Shown here: positions 33,811-44,256 of the stretch, in pieces | How positions within the stretch are numbered: position 1 is the stretch's first letter | How the letters are laid out: each line of letters begins with the position of its first letter | Source: Sphingobacteriaceae bacterium DW12 | GTDB taxonomy: Bacteria; Bacteroidota; Bacteroidia; Sphingobacteriales; Sphingobacteriaceae | DNA length: 64,000 nt | Direction of reading: 5' to 3' | Assembly (NCBI GenBank): GCA_000783305.1 | Contig: JROE01000005.1 | Location: 310,001-374,000 of the forward strand | Translations under genes and position numbers: made by a program | Notes under the pieces: generated by a model | Seen by the model: the letters and a program-made list of their open reading frames with translations, nothing else | What the model was told of the DNA's origin: nothing | Database searches by the model: none

Positions 33811-36123
33811 TTAGAATGGATAACCGATTGCTAGGTTGAACATTAAGTTGTTCTTTCTCCAAGTCTTACTTCCAAAATCGATATCCTTAAACACCCACCG
33901 CTCTCCTTTTGGGAGATAGGGAACGCGGAACGGAATGGCAAAGTCAGTTCGAAGGATTAAGAACGTAAAGTCGAAACGTAAACCAGCACCTCCACCTACG
34001 GCAAGCTCATTGATGAAATTTTTAGAGAATTTTGCACCTGGTTTGTCCGGATCTTCATTTTGAAGCCAGACGTTTCCAGCATCAATAAAAGCTGCCCAAT
34101 GGACAATACTAGCTAGTTTTGCACGATACTCTGTGTTGAGCTCCAATTTTAAGTCACCGGTCTGATCGGCAAAAAAGTTGTCTTGTCCTATATTTTGTGG
34201 CTTGTTACTACCAGGACCAATACCTCTAGCTCGAAAGGCTCTTAAGCTATTTGGTCCCCCGACATAATATTGTTTCAAATACGGCAGAGAGTTGGAGTTG
34301 CCATAGGAATGACTCCACCCGATGCCAACGCGGGAAGCAAGTTGGGATGTTTCGGTCAACTTAAGGTAGTGTCGGGCATCGGCCTGTATCTTGACATACT
34401 GTGAGTAGAAGGCATTGAAAATCTTGTGGCGTTTTCCCTCTGCATAATTAGCACCCTGTATCAGTCCAAGTACATTTCCTGATAAGTCCAGGCCTCCTTT
34501 GAAATAGAAGGTGTTTTTCAAGGCAGCATTCATGGTGTTGGTATATGTGTAATTGTAGACCGGACCGAATGAAAACTGTGGGTCTACAATATGCCGTAAT
34601 GCCGGTACGGTATCCATTTGGGCTTGATATTCTGCAGAGATGTTTTTGGGTTGGACATAGGCTATCTCCAATACGCTGAGGTCGTGTTGTTTTTCGTCTG
34701 TCTCTTTCCAAGCGTATCCATAATCAAAACTAATGGAGTTTAATCTATATGCAGACTTACGGTTCAAGAACTCGTAACCGGCCTTAAAGTAAGTTTTGGG
34801 TATATATTTGCGTGTTCCCGACCATTTAAAGGGACTCAAAATTCGAGGAAAAGAGAGGGTAAGCTCGGCACCGTAACGGTAGTAACTCGAATTAAGATTG
34901 ACACTTCCCCCCGTTTGGGTCTCATATCCTCCGAATACATTAAGCGACAATTGTTCAGCACCTTTGAAGGCATTACGCATTGTCCAAGTGACATTCGCTT
35001 CTGAACCATTGTATACAGAGGCCATCTTTCCGAGCAATTCCAATCTCAACGATTTCTTGGGAAGGGGAGTAAGATAGTAATAAACGTCAAGGGTATTGGC
35101 AGAGTCTGGTGAGGGGACGAAATTGTTTTTGACAAACTTGAAACTATTTAAATTGACCAAATGGTTAATCGTTAGATTGTGGTCGTGACGATTATACTTG
35201 TCTCCACGTTTGAAGAAAACATGATTGGTGATAACGGGCTTGCGGAACGTATTCTTGCGATCTATTACATAATAATTGTCACGAAATAGCTCCGCGTTAC
35301 GGGGTTTGGTTTGCTGGTAGCCTTCGTTTCCCAATTGATAATTGGGGTATATATAAATATCGCCAATCTGTTGAGGGTTTTTGGCCTGTTGAGGAGTTTC
35401 GGGCTTTAAAATGACGTACATATTGACTTTGTGGTCGCCAATGGAGCTGTCAACTTCTACTAATATATGTTCGGGATTGAAATAATAATAGCCTTTGTTC
35501 TTGAGGTCATTATCAATTCGATCTCGTTCGTTGAGAATAATATCCAAATTGTAATTCTTGCCAACCTGAAGTAACGATTGGTCCCTAGTCGCCATAATGT
35601 CTTTTCCAATCTGTGTCGTGCTGTCAATATCAAATTTGACGGACTTGATTTTATAGATCAAATGCGGGGTAGCTGTATAGGTAACTGTAGCTTCTTTATT
35701 GGCAATAGTCGTGTCTGAAGTGACTTCGGCATTGAAAAAGCCAAAGTTTTCAAGACGATTCCGTACGAGATTTTCATTGTATTCTCGATTGACATCACTA
35801 AGAAGAACGGGTTTTGACCCTAATTTTTTAATCCAGTTACGGACAAGGTTATTGCTCGTGGAGTCACCTCCCCCCATATAATATAAGCCGCTTTTGATGC
35901 GCATGCCCAATAGTTTTTTATTGGTTTTGGGCATCAAAAGCTCTTCCAATTTGGTGGACATGATTTTCTTATATTCCGCTGGAATAGTATCCGAATTGAT
36001 GATTACTTCGCCGTTGTCGTAGAGCGATTCGCCCTCGGGTAGATGCTTCTTTGTGCTACATCCGGATATGGTAATAAAAAGAAGAGCAGACCAGAATGCC
36101 GTTTGTAGGTTATTGGTTTTCAT
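33811..36123 (-). CDS. Outer-membrane lipoprotein of the BamA/TamA family (TamL)
   Basis: 770 residues. The lipoprotein signal (WSALLFITISGC, Cys22) marks TamL, the Bacteroidota lipidated relative of TamA. POTRA-like segments follow (about 90-330, RNRLENFGFFNAEV, KNYNLDIILNERDRIDNDLKNKGYYYF). A C-terminal 16-strand barrel has RAFRARGIGPGS, the L6-loop (V/I)RG-type motif, and ends LMFNLAIGYPF with terminal Phe. Its ATG overlaps the end of tamB by 14 bases, so the two are translated together. With TamB it should form an envelope-spanning complex for outer-membrane assembly and lipid transport. Confidence 0.9.
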   Translation of the reverse strand: MKTNNLQTAFWSALLFITISGCSTKKHLPEGESLYDNGEVIINSDTIPAEYKKIMSTKLEELLMPKTNKKLLGMRIKSGLYYMGGGDSTSNNLVRNWIKKLGSKPVLLSDVNREYNENLVRNRLENFGFFNAEVTSDTTIANKEATVTYTATPHLIYKIKSVKFDIDSTTQIGKDIMATRDQSLLQVGKNYNLDIILNERDRIDNDLKNKGYYYFNPEHILVEVDSSIGDHKVNMYVILKPETPQQAKNPQQIGDIYIYPNYQLGNEGYQQTKPRNAELFRDNYYVIDRKNTFRKPVITNHVFFKRGDKYNRHDHNLTINHLVNLNSFKFVKNNFVPSPDSANTLDVYYYLTPLPKKSLRLELLGKMASVYNGSEANVTWTMRNAFKGAEQLSLNVFGGYETQTGGSVNLNSSYYRYGAELTLSFPRILSPFKWSGTRKYIPKTYFKAGYEFLNRKSAYRLNSISFDYGYAWKETDEKQHDLSVLEIAYVQPKNISAEYQAQMDTVPALRHIVDPQFSFGPVYNYTYTNTMNAALKNTFYFKGGLDLSGNVLGLIQGANYAEGKRHKIFNAFYSQYVKIQADARHYLKLTETSQLASRVGIGWSHSYGNSNSLPYLKQYYVGGPNSLRAFRARGIGPGSNKPQNIGQDNFFADQTGDLKLELNTEYRAKLASIVHWAAFIDAGNVWLQNEDPDKPGAKFSKNFINELAVGGGAGLRFDFTFLILRTDFAIPFRVPYLPKGERWVFKDIDFGSKTWRKNNLMFNLAIGYPF

Positions 36124-39100
36124 TGGGTCTCCTTTCTATTTCTTCATTTCGCACAATAAATTTAACGGTGTCCGTTGGCTTTGGTGCTGGACTGTGGTTG
36201 GTCGTGCCCTCTAGCGAATCCTTTTTTAATGTTTCTTGCTCTTTCAATTTCTCTTCTTGTCTTTTTCGATATTCTGGACTGTGAATCATAAGGCTGTCTC
36301 GGATCACTGTTCGCACGCTGTCTCTATATACCGAATCGGTATTCATGCGGTCAACATCGAATCTTCTTCTGAATCCTTTGCTCTCCGTGTCGTAGTACTG
36401 CTGGAGCTGCTTGGTGTTCATGAATATCTCGCGAAACTTATTGTAGTCCATATTGATGATAAACCCTATCCCTGTCTCTACGAATTGTCCTTGCAAAGTG
36501 GCCTGGTATTGGTTTTTGCGATATACCCTTGCAAAATAGCGGCCATCTTGGGATAATTGGTAATCTAATGAAATGTCACCTGCAATATTGTTTGCCTGCT
36601 CACCAGGTCTTGAACCACCTTCGACTTCGAAGTTAGAACCAATAGTAATTTTGAGACGATCGTCAAATAACATCTTGGATACACCAATATTTAAATCTGT
36701 ACGGGTATCGCCAGAGCCCGTGAGATAGTCTTGCGAGGATTCCAAACCAAAATCAAGTTCAACACCTTTGATAAGGTCGGATGCTAATGCATTGAGCTGA
36801 CCACTCAGGAATGAACTCATCGTATTTCTAGCCGTACCTTCTAAACCACCACCTCCAGACAAACTTTCAAATGGATTGGAAGCCATGAAACGTCCTAGTA
36901 TAATCAGCGAAAAGACCTGCTTATTCAATTCAGATTGGTCTTCACGTAGTGCAGTAAGTGCATTATTGACCTTGCTTACTACATCTTGGGACACAATTGC
37001 ATTTTTTTCGTCCAAGTCGATGTCAAAGTTGATGGCAGGTTTGAATAGTTCGCCAGTCAATAGTAGCTTGACGTCAAACGGGACGCGCTGCTTATACAGA
37101 TTAGCGGACTCTGTACCAATTTGATTCTGGACGAGCTCCAATGTTGGAAATTTGTTTTTATATACGGCTGTGATACCTAATTGAGCATCCAGTGGGTCTC
37201 CATTCCAAGTGATAGTACTTCCTTTTTGAAAATCAAATTCCTTGCTGATTGGCCCAAAACTAAATGAATAATTTCCTTTTTCTACTGTAAATGTTCCGGA
37301 CATCGTGATTTTCTCACTGGCATCAATTCCCATGTTGAGCTCTGCTGTACCTTGTATATTCAAGGCGTCCTTGGAGCCTTCATCCATGATGATTTTGAAT
37401 TTTGCCTCTTTGTCCGTTTGTAGGTTGAGTGTCAGGTCTATACCCGAAAGGTGGGTAGTGGTCGTCATTGAGTCTAACTTTGCAAACACATTGGCCGCTG
37501 AAGTGTCACTCTTGTTGACAAATCGAACTACGCCATCCCGCTGTACCATGCCTGGATTGTCATTGGGGACGATAAATACAAAGTCGGTTTTATCGTTTGC
37601 CTTGATATTACCGTCTACTACCGGTTTGTGCATATCTCCACGGATACGAAGGGTAGAAGTGACAAAGAGCTTCCCGAAGAAAAGGTCGTTGTCTTCACGG
37701 GTGGAGTTGACGACAGTGAAATCGTCGGTATTGACATTGAGGTTGAAGTCAAAATCAGTATAGTCTTTTGTTTCGATAGAACCATTAATCTTGGCCATAT
37801 TGCCCCTATTATCTTTTATCTGGAATTCGCGGAATGCTAAGCCGGCGTCATTGAAAGATATGGTCTGGTCGTCCATGTAGAAATCTGCATTCAACATGGT
37901 AACATTTAGACGAGCATCCTGAAATACGAGGTCTCCCTTAATTTTAGGGTCGTCGGTAGTACCACTGATATCTAATTTCCCCTCTAAATTGCCTTCCGTA
38001 CGCTGAAGATAGCCTAGACTGAATGCTTCTACTGTTTTCATCTTCAATGGTTTGAGGTCTAGCGTTGCTTTGAAGTAGGATTTGCCATCGGGGGGACTGA
38101 TATACTCACCCAGCAATTGGACATCATTTCCATTTTCGGTAATATGGACATCGGCGGCATAGGTGTTTTCGATTTCATTATTGACCTTTATGGACACATT
38201 TCCTACCGTGTCTTTTCCAAAATAGAACTTGTCGATTGTAAGGTCGGATACGAAAACAGGCTTGCTGTCTAGTCTGGATACAGTCGCCGTGCCATTGATT
38301 CCACCCCCTAGATTAAGCATTTCGGATTCGAGCATCTGAGAGAAGGTTTCAATTCGGAAGTTGTTGAAAGAAAGGTTGATAGGGGAATTGAATGAAGAGT
38401 CTTGGGATACAATCTTGAGCTCTTGACCTTTATTTGATAGTATGAAATCTTCGGCACGAATACCTTCTTTGCCGAAAGAAAGACCATTGCCTTCGGCAAT
38501 GTGCCACGTCTCGTAGTTCAGCATAAGGCCATTTTCAAGAAGGCTGAGGATGTAGTTGTCGTCATTCACCTTCATGTTGGCCCCAAGATAATATTGCTCC
38601 TTATCCTGCTTGTCTTTAATCCATAGACCAAAATCTAGATTGTTCTGAATCACTTTCCCACTCAATACGGTATTGACCAATTCGATATTGCTGACCGCTA
38701 TTTTACTGATGAGTGTAGAGTAATACATCGTACTGTCCACCGTGTTGATATCTAAAGATACATCCTCAATCTTGGTTCCGGCGTATGATACCTTCGGCGC
38801 CACTAACTTTGCCAATATGCTTTTGGTTTGGCTATCAAAAGTACCATCGATAGTAACAGGTCTCAATTCTTCTAAATCGGGGAAGAAATCCCTGATAAAC
38901 CTAGAATTATTGAGTTGAGCACTGAACTCAAAATTCTGGGGAGAGTAGGGGGGGATTACAGTAGGGGTGGCATTTGGTTGATAATAGATACGTAGAATAT
39001 CCTGCATAGCAGCACTTAATTCGGTAAGTTTATACTTTCCAACCAAGTGGGCCTTTAAAAATTCGGATTGCAACATCAGTTGATTTCTGGACGTATCGGC

Positions 39101-41401
39101 CTTAGCGACTAAAGAAACGCTGTCGAGAACAAAACGGTCATTGTTGTAGGCTATTGACGAGTTTATGATGTCTATACGACCGTTAAGGAAATTAGGATCT
39201 GCAGTTTCAAAGTCAGCAACGATTTTGCCATGATATCGTAAATCCTGATTCATCAATTTTAAATTCTTTAAATTGATGCTATCAATCATCATGTCGACTT
39301 TTACTTTGGGATAGTGTCCGCGCATATCTGCGCTTGCTTGTAAGTCAAGGTCCAAATTAGGGTCGGCACTCGAGACAGAGCCCTTGACATCACCTTTGCT
39401 TGCAGACAGGTTTAAATCTATATTTTGATATTTGTAACCCATGGCATCCAATCGGAGCAAAGTGCCTTTTACATCAGCTTCCATGGTCTTTGGGTTCAAC
39501 CCATGCCCTTTCACATCAGCTTCGACGGCTATGATACCTAAAGTAGAGTCCATATTCAATATGCTACCGATATTGAAATCTTCAATACGTAGTCGCGCAT
39601 CATACGAGGTGTCACGGCCTACCATGTTGAGCTTGCCGTCAAAGAAAGCATTCCCTTGCTCTGTCTTTAGTGCTAGGTCGGCATTGAAGCCCTTCATACC
39701 TCCATTGAAGGTTCCCGTCAGTCCAATTGAGGTGGGGAGTTGTATGCTGTCTGGCAACATAGACTTGGCGATAAGCTGCTCCAGATCCTTTCTGCCTGTT
39801 GTTAGTTTTTTTAATTTGAGGTCAATGTTCATTTTGTCGACATCAGGAAGGCCTTTGATATGCGCACTGGCTATGATATGCGTACGGTTGAGGGTTTTGA
39901 ATTCGAGGTTAGGGATTTGCAGGTCATTCATTTTGCCTTTGACACGTCCATCTATAAAAAATGTTTTGGTCATTAGGGGCTTCATGACTTGCATGGTGTC
40001 TAGAAAGGGCGCGAAAAACTGAATGTCTTTCATACCCAAATGGCTTTTTCTAATATTGGCATCCAAGATTAGTGTTTCCGGTTTCGAGGATACAACTTCT
40101 AACGAAGGGTAGGCAATCTTAATGTAGTCCCTTATTAAGGTGTTAGGAGTTTCGGCATATAGATTCTCGATAGTAGCGCCTGTGTTGGTATATATAAAGT
40201 CTCCCTTCATCTGTTTGATTTCAAAGCCGGAATGGTCTTGGGCAGAAAGAGAGTTTAATGCGCCTGATAGTGAATCAGAGGAATAGTATAGGTTTTCAAG
40301 ATTTCCTGCCAAATCTTGAATCTTGATATTACCATAATCGAAACCCTTCATTCGGGCTTGGTTGTCATCTCTAAATAAGAAATTGGTTTTGTTGATGACA
40401 ATTTCATTTGCAGATACAATCCAATTGTTGGAAGCGGAAGTGTCTGCCGTTGTTGTCTTCGTAGCCGTGCTCTTCGCTAACTTTCCGAAAATCACTTCGG
40501 AGTCCGAACCATCCAATGCAATATTGTCTAAGGTGACTATTTCTTTGTTAAGATCGATTTGGTGAATATTTGCAAGTAATTTTTTGATGTCGAAATGAGT
40601 ATCCATTGCCGATGATGCATCACTATATCGGACTTTTATGTTTTTGAGGTTAGCAGTCTTAATGCCCACGTTGGGCAATAGGTCAGCTTCTTTGACAGAT
40701 GAATCCGTGATACCAAAGTCTTCCGCTCTGGGAGCATTAGACGCTGTCATAGGTGACCATTGCTTAACAATCGCTTGTAGCCCATCGATATTGACAGTGG
40801 GAAGGTCAAAGGTCATATTCTGGGTCAGATCGAACGTTTTGATTCGAGTGTCGAAATGCAAGAGGTTGATTTCAGCACTTGTGCCGATGACATCATCCTT
40901 ATATACGAATCTTATTTTGTCAAGATTGACTTTTTCAATGTTGAAAAGCATGGCTGACGAGGTATCGGCTGTTGGGGTACTTTCTTTTTCAGAAGAAAAT
41001 GCCTTGACGATATAGTCAAAGTTGAAGGCGCTATCGGGCAACGACCTATTTATTTTTGCAGTTGCACCTTTCAAAGAGATCTCCTGGATCTCGACGGTGT
41101 TCTTTAGCAACTTTAGCATATTGATGTCTACCTTGAGTTCTTCGGTAGCGACTAACGTATCTTTGCTCTGGTCCTCTAAATATAGATTTTGAAGGACTAG
41201 ATTTTTGGGAAATTCTATCTTTATATAGCCTATCTTGACGGGAGTGCCAATCTTGTTCTCTACATAATTGGTCACTTTACCGACCACATAGTTTTGAACA
41301 GATGGGAGGCGAATCAAAAAGATGGCAAGTAAAAGCAGCGCGATAACAGAGCCAATGATCCATAAAATAGTTTTTAGTGCAATTCTTCCAAATTTATTCA
41401 A
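36110..41401 (-). CDS. tamB: Translocation and assembly module protein TamB
   Basis: A 1763-residue AsmA/TamB-like protein. A single N-terminal membrane anchor (about residues 7-31, ILWIIGSVIALLLLAIFLI) is followed by a very long stretch of repeating beta-strands that should form a hydrophobic groove across the periplasm. The C-terminal DUF490 domain begins near 1250 (FDLNVNTDDFTVVN, FGKLFVTSTLRIRGDMHKP). A disordered charged tail ends the protein (RKRQEEKLKEQE). TamB is larger here than in E. coli (1259), as usual in Bacteroidota. It overlaps tamL. A TATCTTTG element lies 103-110 bases upstream. Confidence 0.92.
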   Translation of the reverse strand: MNKFGRIALKTILWIIGSVIALLLLAIFLIRLPSVQNYVVGKVTNYVENKIGTPVKIGYIKIEFPKNLVLQNLYLEDQSKDTLVATEELKVDINMLKLLKNTVEIQEISLKGATAKINRSLPDSAFNFDYIVKAFSSEKESTPTADTSSAMLFNIEKVNLDKIRFVYKDDVIGTSAEINLLHFDTRIKTFDLTQNMTFDLPTVNIDGLQAIVKQWSPMTASNAPRAEDFGITDSSVKEADLLPNVGIKTANLKNIKVRYSDASSAMDTHFDIKKLLANIHQIDLNKEIVTLDNIALDGSDSEVIFGKLAKSTATKTTTADTSASNNWIVSANEIVINKTNFLFRDDNQARMKGFDYGNIKIQDLAGNLENLYYSSDSLSGALNSLSAQDHSGFEIKQMKGDFIYTNTGATIENLYAETPNTLIRDYIKIAYPSLEVVSSKPETLILDANIRKSHLGMKDIQFFAPFLDTMQVMKPLMTKTFFIDGRVKGKMNDLQIPNLEFKTLNRTHIIASAHIKGLPDVDKMNIDLKLKKLTTGRKDLEQLIAKSMLPDSIQLPTSIGLTGTFNGGMKGFNADLALKTEQGNAFFDGKLNMVGRDTSYDARLRIEDFNIGSILNMDSTLGIIAVEADVKGHGLNPKTMEADVKGTLLRLDAMGYKYQNIDLNLSASKGDVKGSVSSADPNLDLDLQASADMRGHYPKVKVDMMIDSINLKNLKLMNQDLRYHGKIVADFETADPNFLNGRIDIINSSIAYNNDRFVLDSVSLVAKADTSRNQLMLQSEFLKAHLVGKYKLTELSAAMQDILRIYYQPNATPTVIPPYSPQNFEFSAQLNNSRFIRDFFPDLEELRPVTIDGTFDSQTKSILAKLVAPKVSYAGTKIEDVSLDINTVDSTMYYSTLISKIAVSNIELVNTVLSGKVIQNNLDFGLWIKDKQDKEQYYLGANMKVNDDNYILSLLENGLMLNYETWHIAEGNGLSFGKEGIRAEDFILSNKGQELKIVSQDSSFNSPINLSFNNFRIETFSQMLESEMLNLGGGINGTATVSRLDSKPVFVSDLTIDKFYFGKDTVGNVSIKVNNEIENTYAADVHITENGNDVQLLGEYISPPDGKSYFKATLDLKPLKMKTVEAFSLGYLQRTEGNLEGKLDISGTTDDPKIKGDLVFQDARLNVTMLNADFYMDDQTISFNDAGLAFREFQIKDNRGNMAKINGSIETKDYTDFDFNLNVNTDDFTVVNSTREDNDLFFGKLFVTSTLRIRGDMHKPVVDGNIKANDKTDFVFIVPNDNPGMVQRDGVVRFVNKSDTSAANVFAKLDSMTTTTHLSGIDLTLNLQTDKEAKFKIIMDEGSKDALNIQGTAELNMGIDASEKITMSGTFTVEKGNYSFSFGPISKEFDFQKGSTITWNGDPLDAQLGITAVYKNKFPTLELVQNQIGTESANLYKQRVPFDVKLLLTGELFKPAINFDIDLDEKNAIVSQDVVSKVNNALTALREDQSELNKQVFSLIILGRFMASNPFESLSGGGGLEGTARNTMSSFLSGQLNALASDLIKGVELDFGLESSQDYLTGSGDTRTDLNIGVSKMLFDDRLKITIGSNFEVEGGSRPGEQANNIAGDISLDYQLSQDGRYFARVYRKNQYQATLQGQFVETGIGFIINMDYNKFREIFMNTKQLQQYYDTESKGFRRRFDVDRMNTDSVYRDSVRTVIRDSLMIHSPEYRKRQEEKLKEQETLKKDSLEGTTNHSPAPKPTDTVKFIVRNEEIERRPNENQ

Positions 41402-41503
41402 AGCCGTATACTCAATAAAAGGGTTAAAGTTCTATGTAAAAACGTAAAAGAATAGGATATGTTTACAAAATTTTATTATTTCACGTAAATTGTCTTTAGT
41501 GAC

Positions 41504-41511
41504 AAAGATAA
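41504..41511 (-). promoter_or_regulatory. -7 element of tamB-tamL
   Basis: TATCTTTG on the minus strand; predicted leader about 97 bases. Confidence 0.5.
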
Positions 41512-41532
41512 TACAACCGCTCTAAATAATTG

Positions 41533-41709
41533 TATTTTTGAGGGTTGCCCCAAAGTTTTGTGTCCTACCAGATATCTAACATTTTCGAAACCGGTACCTT
41601 GATTTATCTAATCTACTGATTTGCAATTTTTTTAATCCAATGATTCGATGCATTAGTATTTCCTGTTTAACAATCTTTCTAATAATGTGTATGGGGGTAT
41701 CAGATTGTT
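41533..41709 (+). other. Non-coding gap with a plus-strand promoter-like element and distal hairpin
   Basis: The 503-base gap 41402-41904 has no gene. TATTTTTG at 41533-41540 is a plus-strand -7 match. AACAATCT (41669-41676) pairs with AGATTGTT (41702-41709) and T-rich sequence follows. A transcript of about 170 bases is possible, or it may be only the helicase leader. 41710-41904 shows no further element. Confidence 0.25.
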
Positions 41710-41904
41710 TTTGTATTTTTACAGACTATTTTTCTTGAGCGCTTGGGTATTGATGAATACTTGCAGTTAAATAAGGAATCGATGAGTGCTCCGTCAGTTG
41801 GCTGAGGAGTAATATTGGCCCAAACGAACCATCTCAGTACTTTTAAAGCTATTTGTGCAGGCGTTTCAAGAAGTTTTTTCTAACATAAAAATTTACGGAT
41901 TATT

Positions 41905-44181
41905 TTGGATTATCTAGCAGGATTAAACCCATCCCAAAGAGCAGCTGTAGAGCAGGTGCAAGGGCCGGTGATGATTGTCGCAGGAGCGGGGTCCGGTAAG
42001 ACACGCGTGATTACCTATCGTGTAGCCCATCTCATTCAAAAAGGTATAGATCCCTTTAATATCTTGGTATTGACCTTTACGAATAAGGCGGCTAAGGAGA
42101 TGCGTGAACGTATCATTAAGGTTGTTGGCAACGAAGCGAAAAATATTTGGATGGGAACATTTCACTCTGTATTTGCCAAAATTTTGCGTGTGGAGGCTGA
42201 GTTAATCGGTTATCCACGTAATTTCACCATCTATGATTCAGATGACACCAAAAGTTTGATTAGGACTATTCTGAGGGAAATGAACCTTGATGATAAGCTT
42301 TATAATGCCAATCATGTTTACAGTCGGATTTCACAAGCTAAGAATAATCTGATCTCTCCGCAAGAATATAATAAAAATGAAGCAATCAAAGCTGAAGATC
42401 AATCTAACGGCCGCGGGCAGATGGGAGAGATTTACATGACCTACGCGCAACGCTGTTATCGCGCTGGAGCAATGGATTTTGACGATCTTCTCTTCAAGAC
42501 CAACGTGCTCTTGAATAAGCATCCCGAAGTGCTCCATAAATATCAGCATCAGTTTAAGTACCTAATGGTGGATGAGTATCAGGATACTAACTTTTCCCAA
42601 TACCTCATTGTGAAGCGACTTGCTGCGGTTAATGAGAATATATGTGTGGTAGGGGATGATGCACAGAGTATATATGCCTTTCGTGGTGCTAATATTCAGA
42701 ATATCCTCAACTTTCAGAAGGACTACCCTGAGGTGAAGGTATTCAAATTGGAACAAAACTATCGGTCGACGAAGATGATTGTCAATGCAGCAAATAGCAT
42801 CATCGCCAATAATAAGAACCAATTGGAGAAGAATGTGTTCTCGGATAATGAAGAAGGAGAAAAAATCAAGGTAAACCGTGCTTTTTCGGATAATGAAGAG
42901 GGGAAGATTGTTGCCGATTTGATTGCGGAAGAGAAGTCATTGAAGGGATTGCGTTATAAAGATTTTGCAATTTTGTATCGTACCAACGCGCAGTCCAGGG
43001 CAATGGAGGAGGCTTTGCGTAAAATCGGTATACCTTATAAGATATATGGTGGTACTTCTTTCTATCAAAGAAAGGAAATCAAAGATTTAATCGCCTATTT
43101 TAGGCTGACCTTCAATCCAAATGATGAAGAGGCCTTGAAACGAGTTATCAATTACCCTCGTAGAGGGATTGGTGACACGACTTTAGAACGTATTATGATT
43201 GCGGCGGACCAACAACAATTGAGATTGTGGGATGTAGTAGCCAACGCACAAATGTTTTTGGACGGGAGAAGTGCATCATCAGTAGGTGGCTTTGCGACCA
43301 TGGTTCAAAGCTTTCAGGCGATGTCCAAAGGACATTCGGCATTCGATACGGCCATGCACATTGCCCAACATTCTGGAATTTTGAAAGAGCTATATGCTGA
43401 TAAATCTGTTGAAGGATTAAGTCGGTATGAGAATATTCAGGAGTTGTTGAATGGTATCAAAGAATTTTCTGAGCGTGAAGATATTGAAGATAAAGGATTG
43501 GATATCTTTATGCAAGATATTGCGTTATTGACGAATGACGATAATGATAAGGACCCTAATGCGGATACCGTGTCACTGATGACAATTCATTCTTCTAAAG
43601 GGTTGGAATTTCCAATTGTCTTTATCGTCGGATTGGAAGAAAATCTATTTCCGTCCCAACTCTCTTTAAATTCAAGAACAGAACTAGAAGAGGAGCGTCG
43701 TCTATTCTACGTCGCGGTGACGCGAGCCGAAAAGAAATTGTTGATTTCCTACGCTACCTCCCGCTATCGATGGGGTACATTGAACAACTGCGAACCGAGC
43801 CGATTCTTGGATGAGCTAAATCCTGCATGTCTGGATTTGGATTTTAAGCCTAGGGCTATGCCTTCCTCTGCTGGTGATGGTTTCCAGCGTGATCGTGTCA
43901 ATTGGCAACAGAAAGATCAAGACGTATTCACGAAACCTAAGCCGAAGATTGTTAAAACTACTTCCATATTGCCTAAGGCTCATACGCCTACTCCTGGGTT
44001 TGTCCCATCGGATACTAGTGGGCTACAAGTGGGGATGGAGGTAGAGCATGAACGCTTTGGCTTTGGTAAGGTTGTGAATCTTGAAGGAAATAAAACGGAT
44101 ATAAAAGCAACTATTTTCTTTAAAGAGTTGGGACAAAAGCAATTGTTGCTTAAATTTGCCAAACTTAGGATTGTACAATAA
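41905..44181 (+). CDS. UvrD/PcrA-type DNA helicase
   Basis: A 758-residue superfamily 1A 3'-5' helicase for repair and replication-fork processing. The start is TTG at 41905 (MDYLAGLNPSQRAAV), because the Q-motif LNPSQ precedes Walker A AGAGSGKT (26-33) and the first internal ATG would delete it. Later motifs are TFTNKAAKEM (Ia), VDEYQDTN (II), GDDAQSIYAFRGA (III), QNYRST (IV), LMTIHSSKGLEFP (V) and VAVTRAEKKL (VI). The C-terminal Tudor-like domain (VGMEVEHERFGFGKVVNLEGN) is typical of PcrA and binds RNA polymerase. PcrA is essential in some bacteria. Confidence 0.94.
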   Translation: MDYLAGLNPSQRAAVEQVQGPVMIVAGAGSGKTRVITYRVAHLIQKGIDPFNILVLTFTNKAAKEMRERIIKVVGNEAKNIWMGTFHSVFAKILRVEAELIGYPRNFTIYDSDDTKSLIRTILREMNLDDKLYNANHVYSRISQAKNNLISPQEYNKNEAIKAEDQSNGRGQMGEIYMTYAQRCYRAGAMDFDDLLFKTNVLLNKHPEVLHKYQHQFKYLMVDEYQDTNFSQYLIVKRLAAVNENICVVGDDAQSIYAFRGANIQNILNFQKDYPEVKVFKLEQNYRSTKMIVNAANSIIANNKNQLEKNVFSDNEEGEKIKVNRAFSDNEEGKIVADLIAEEKSLKGLRYKDFAILYRTNAQSRAMEEALRKIGIPYKIYGGTSFYQRKEIKDLIAYFRLTFNPNDEEALKRVINYPRRGIGDTTLERIMIAADQQQLRLWDVVANAQMFLDGRSASSVGGFATMVQSFQAMSKGHSAFDTAMHIAQHSGILKELYADKSVEGLSRYENIQELLNGIKEFSEREDIEDKGLDIFMQDIALLTNDDNDKDPNADTVSLMTIHSSKGLEFPIVFIVGLEENLFPSQLSLNSRTELEEERRLFYVAVTRAEKKLLISYATSRYRWGTLNNCEPSRFLDELNPACLDLDFKPRAMPSSAGDGFQRDRVNWQQKDQDVFTKPKPKIVKTTSILPKAHTPTPGFVPSDTSGLQVGMEVEHERFGFGKVVNLEGNKTDIKATIFFKELGQKQLLLKFAKLRIVQ

Positions 44182-44256
44182 GCATTTATTATATTTACAC
44201 AAGAATAATGACATCCGATTTACGTTGTAGTAATAAGGTGTCTTGATACAGCATTT

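Noticed and set aside
39441..40022. 193-codon plus-strand frame inside tamB
   Set aside because: Antisense to the beta-repeat region of tamB; Ser/Pro-rich translation typical of reverse-complement shadows.
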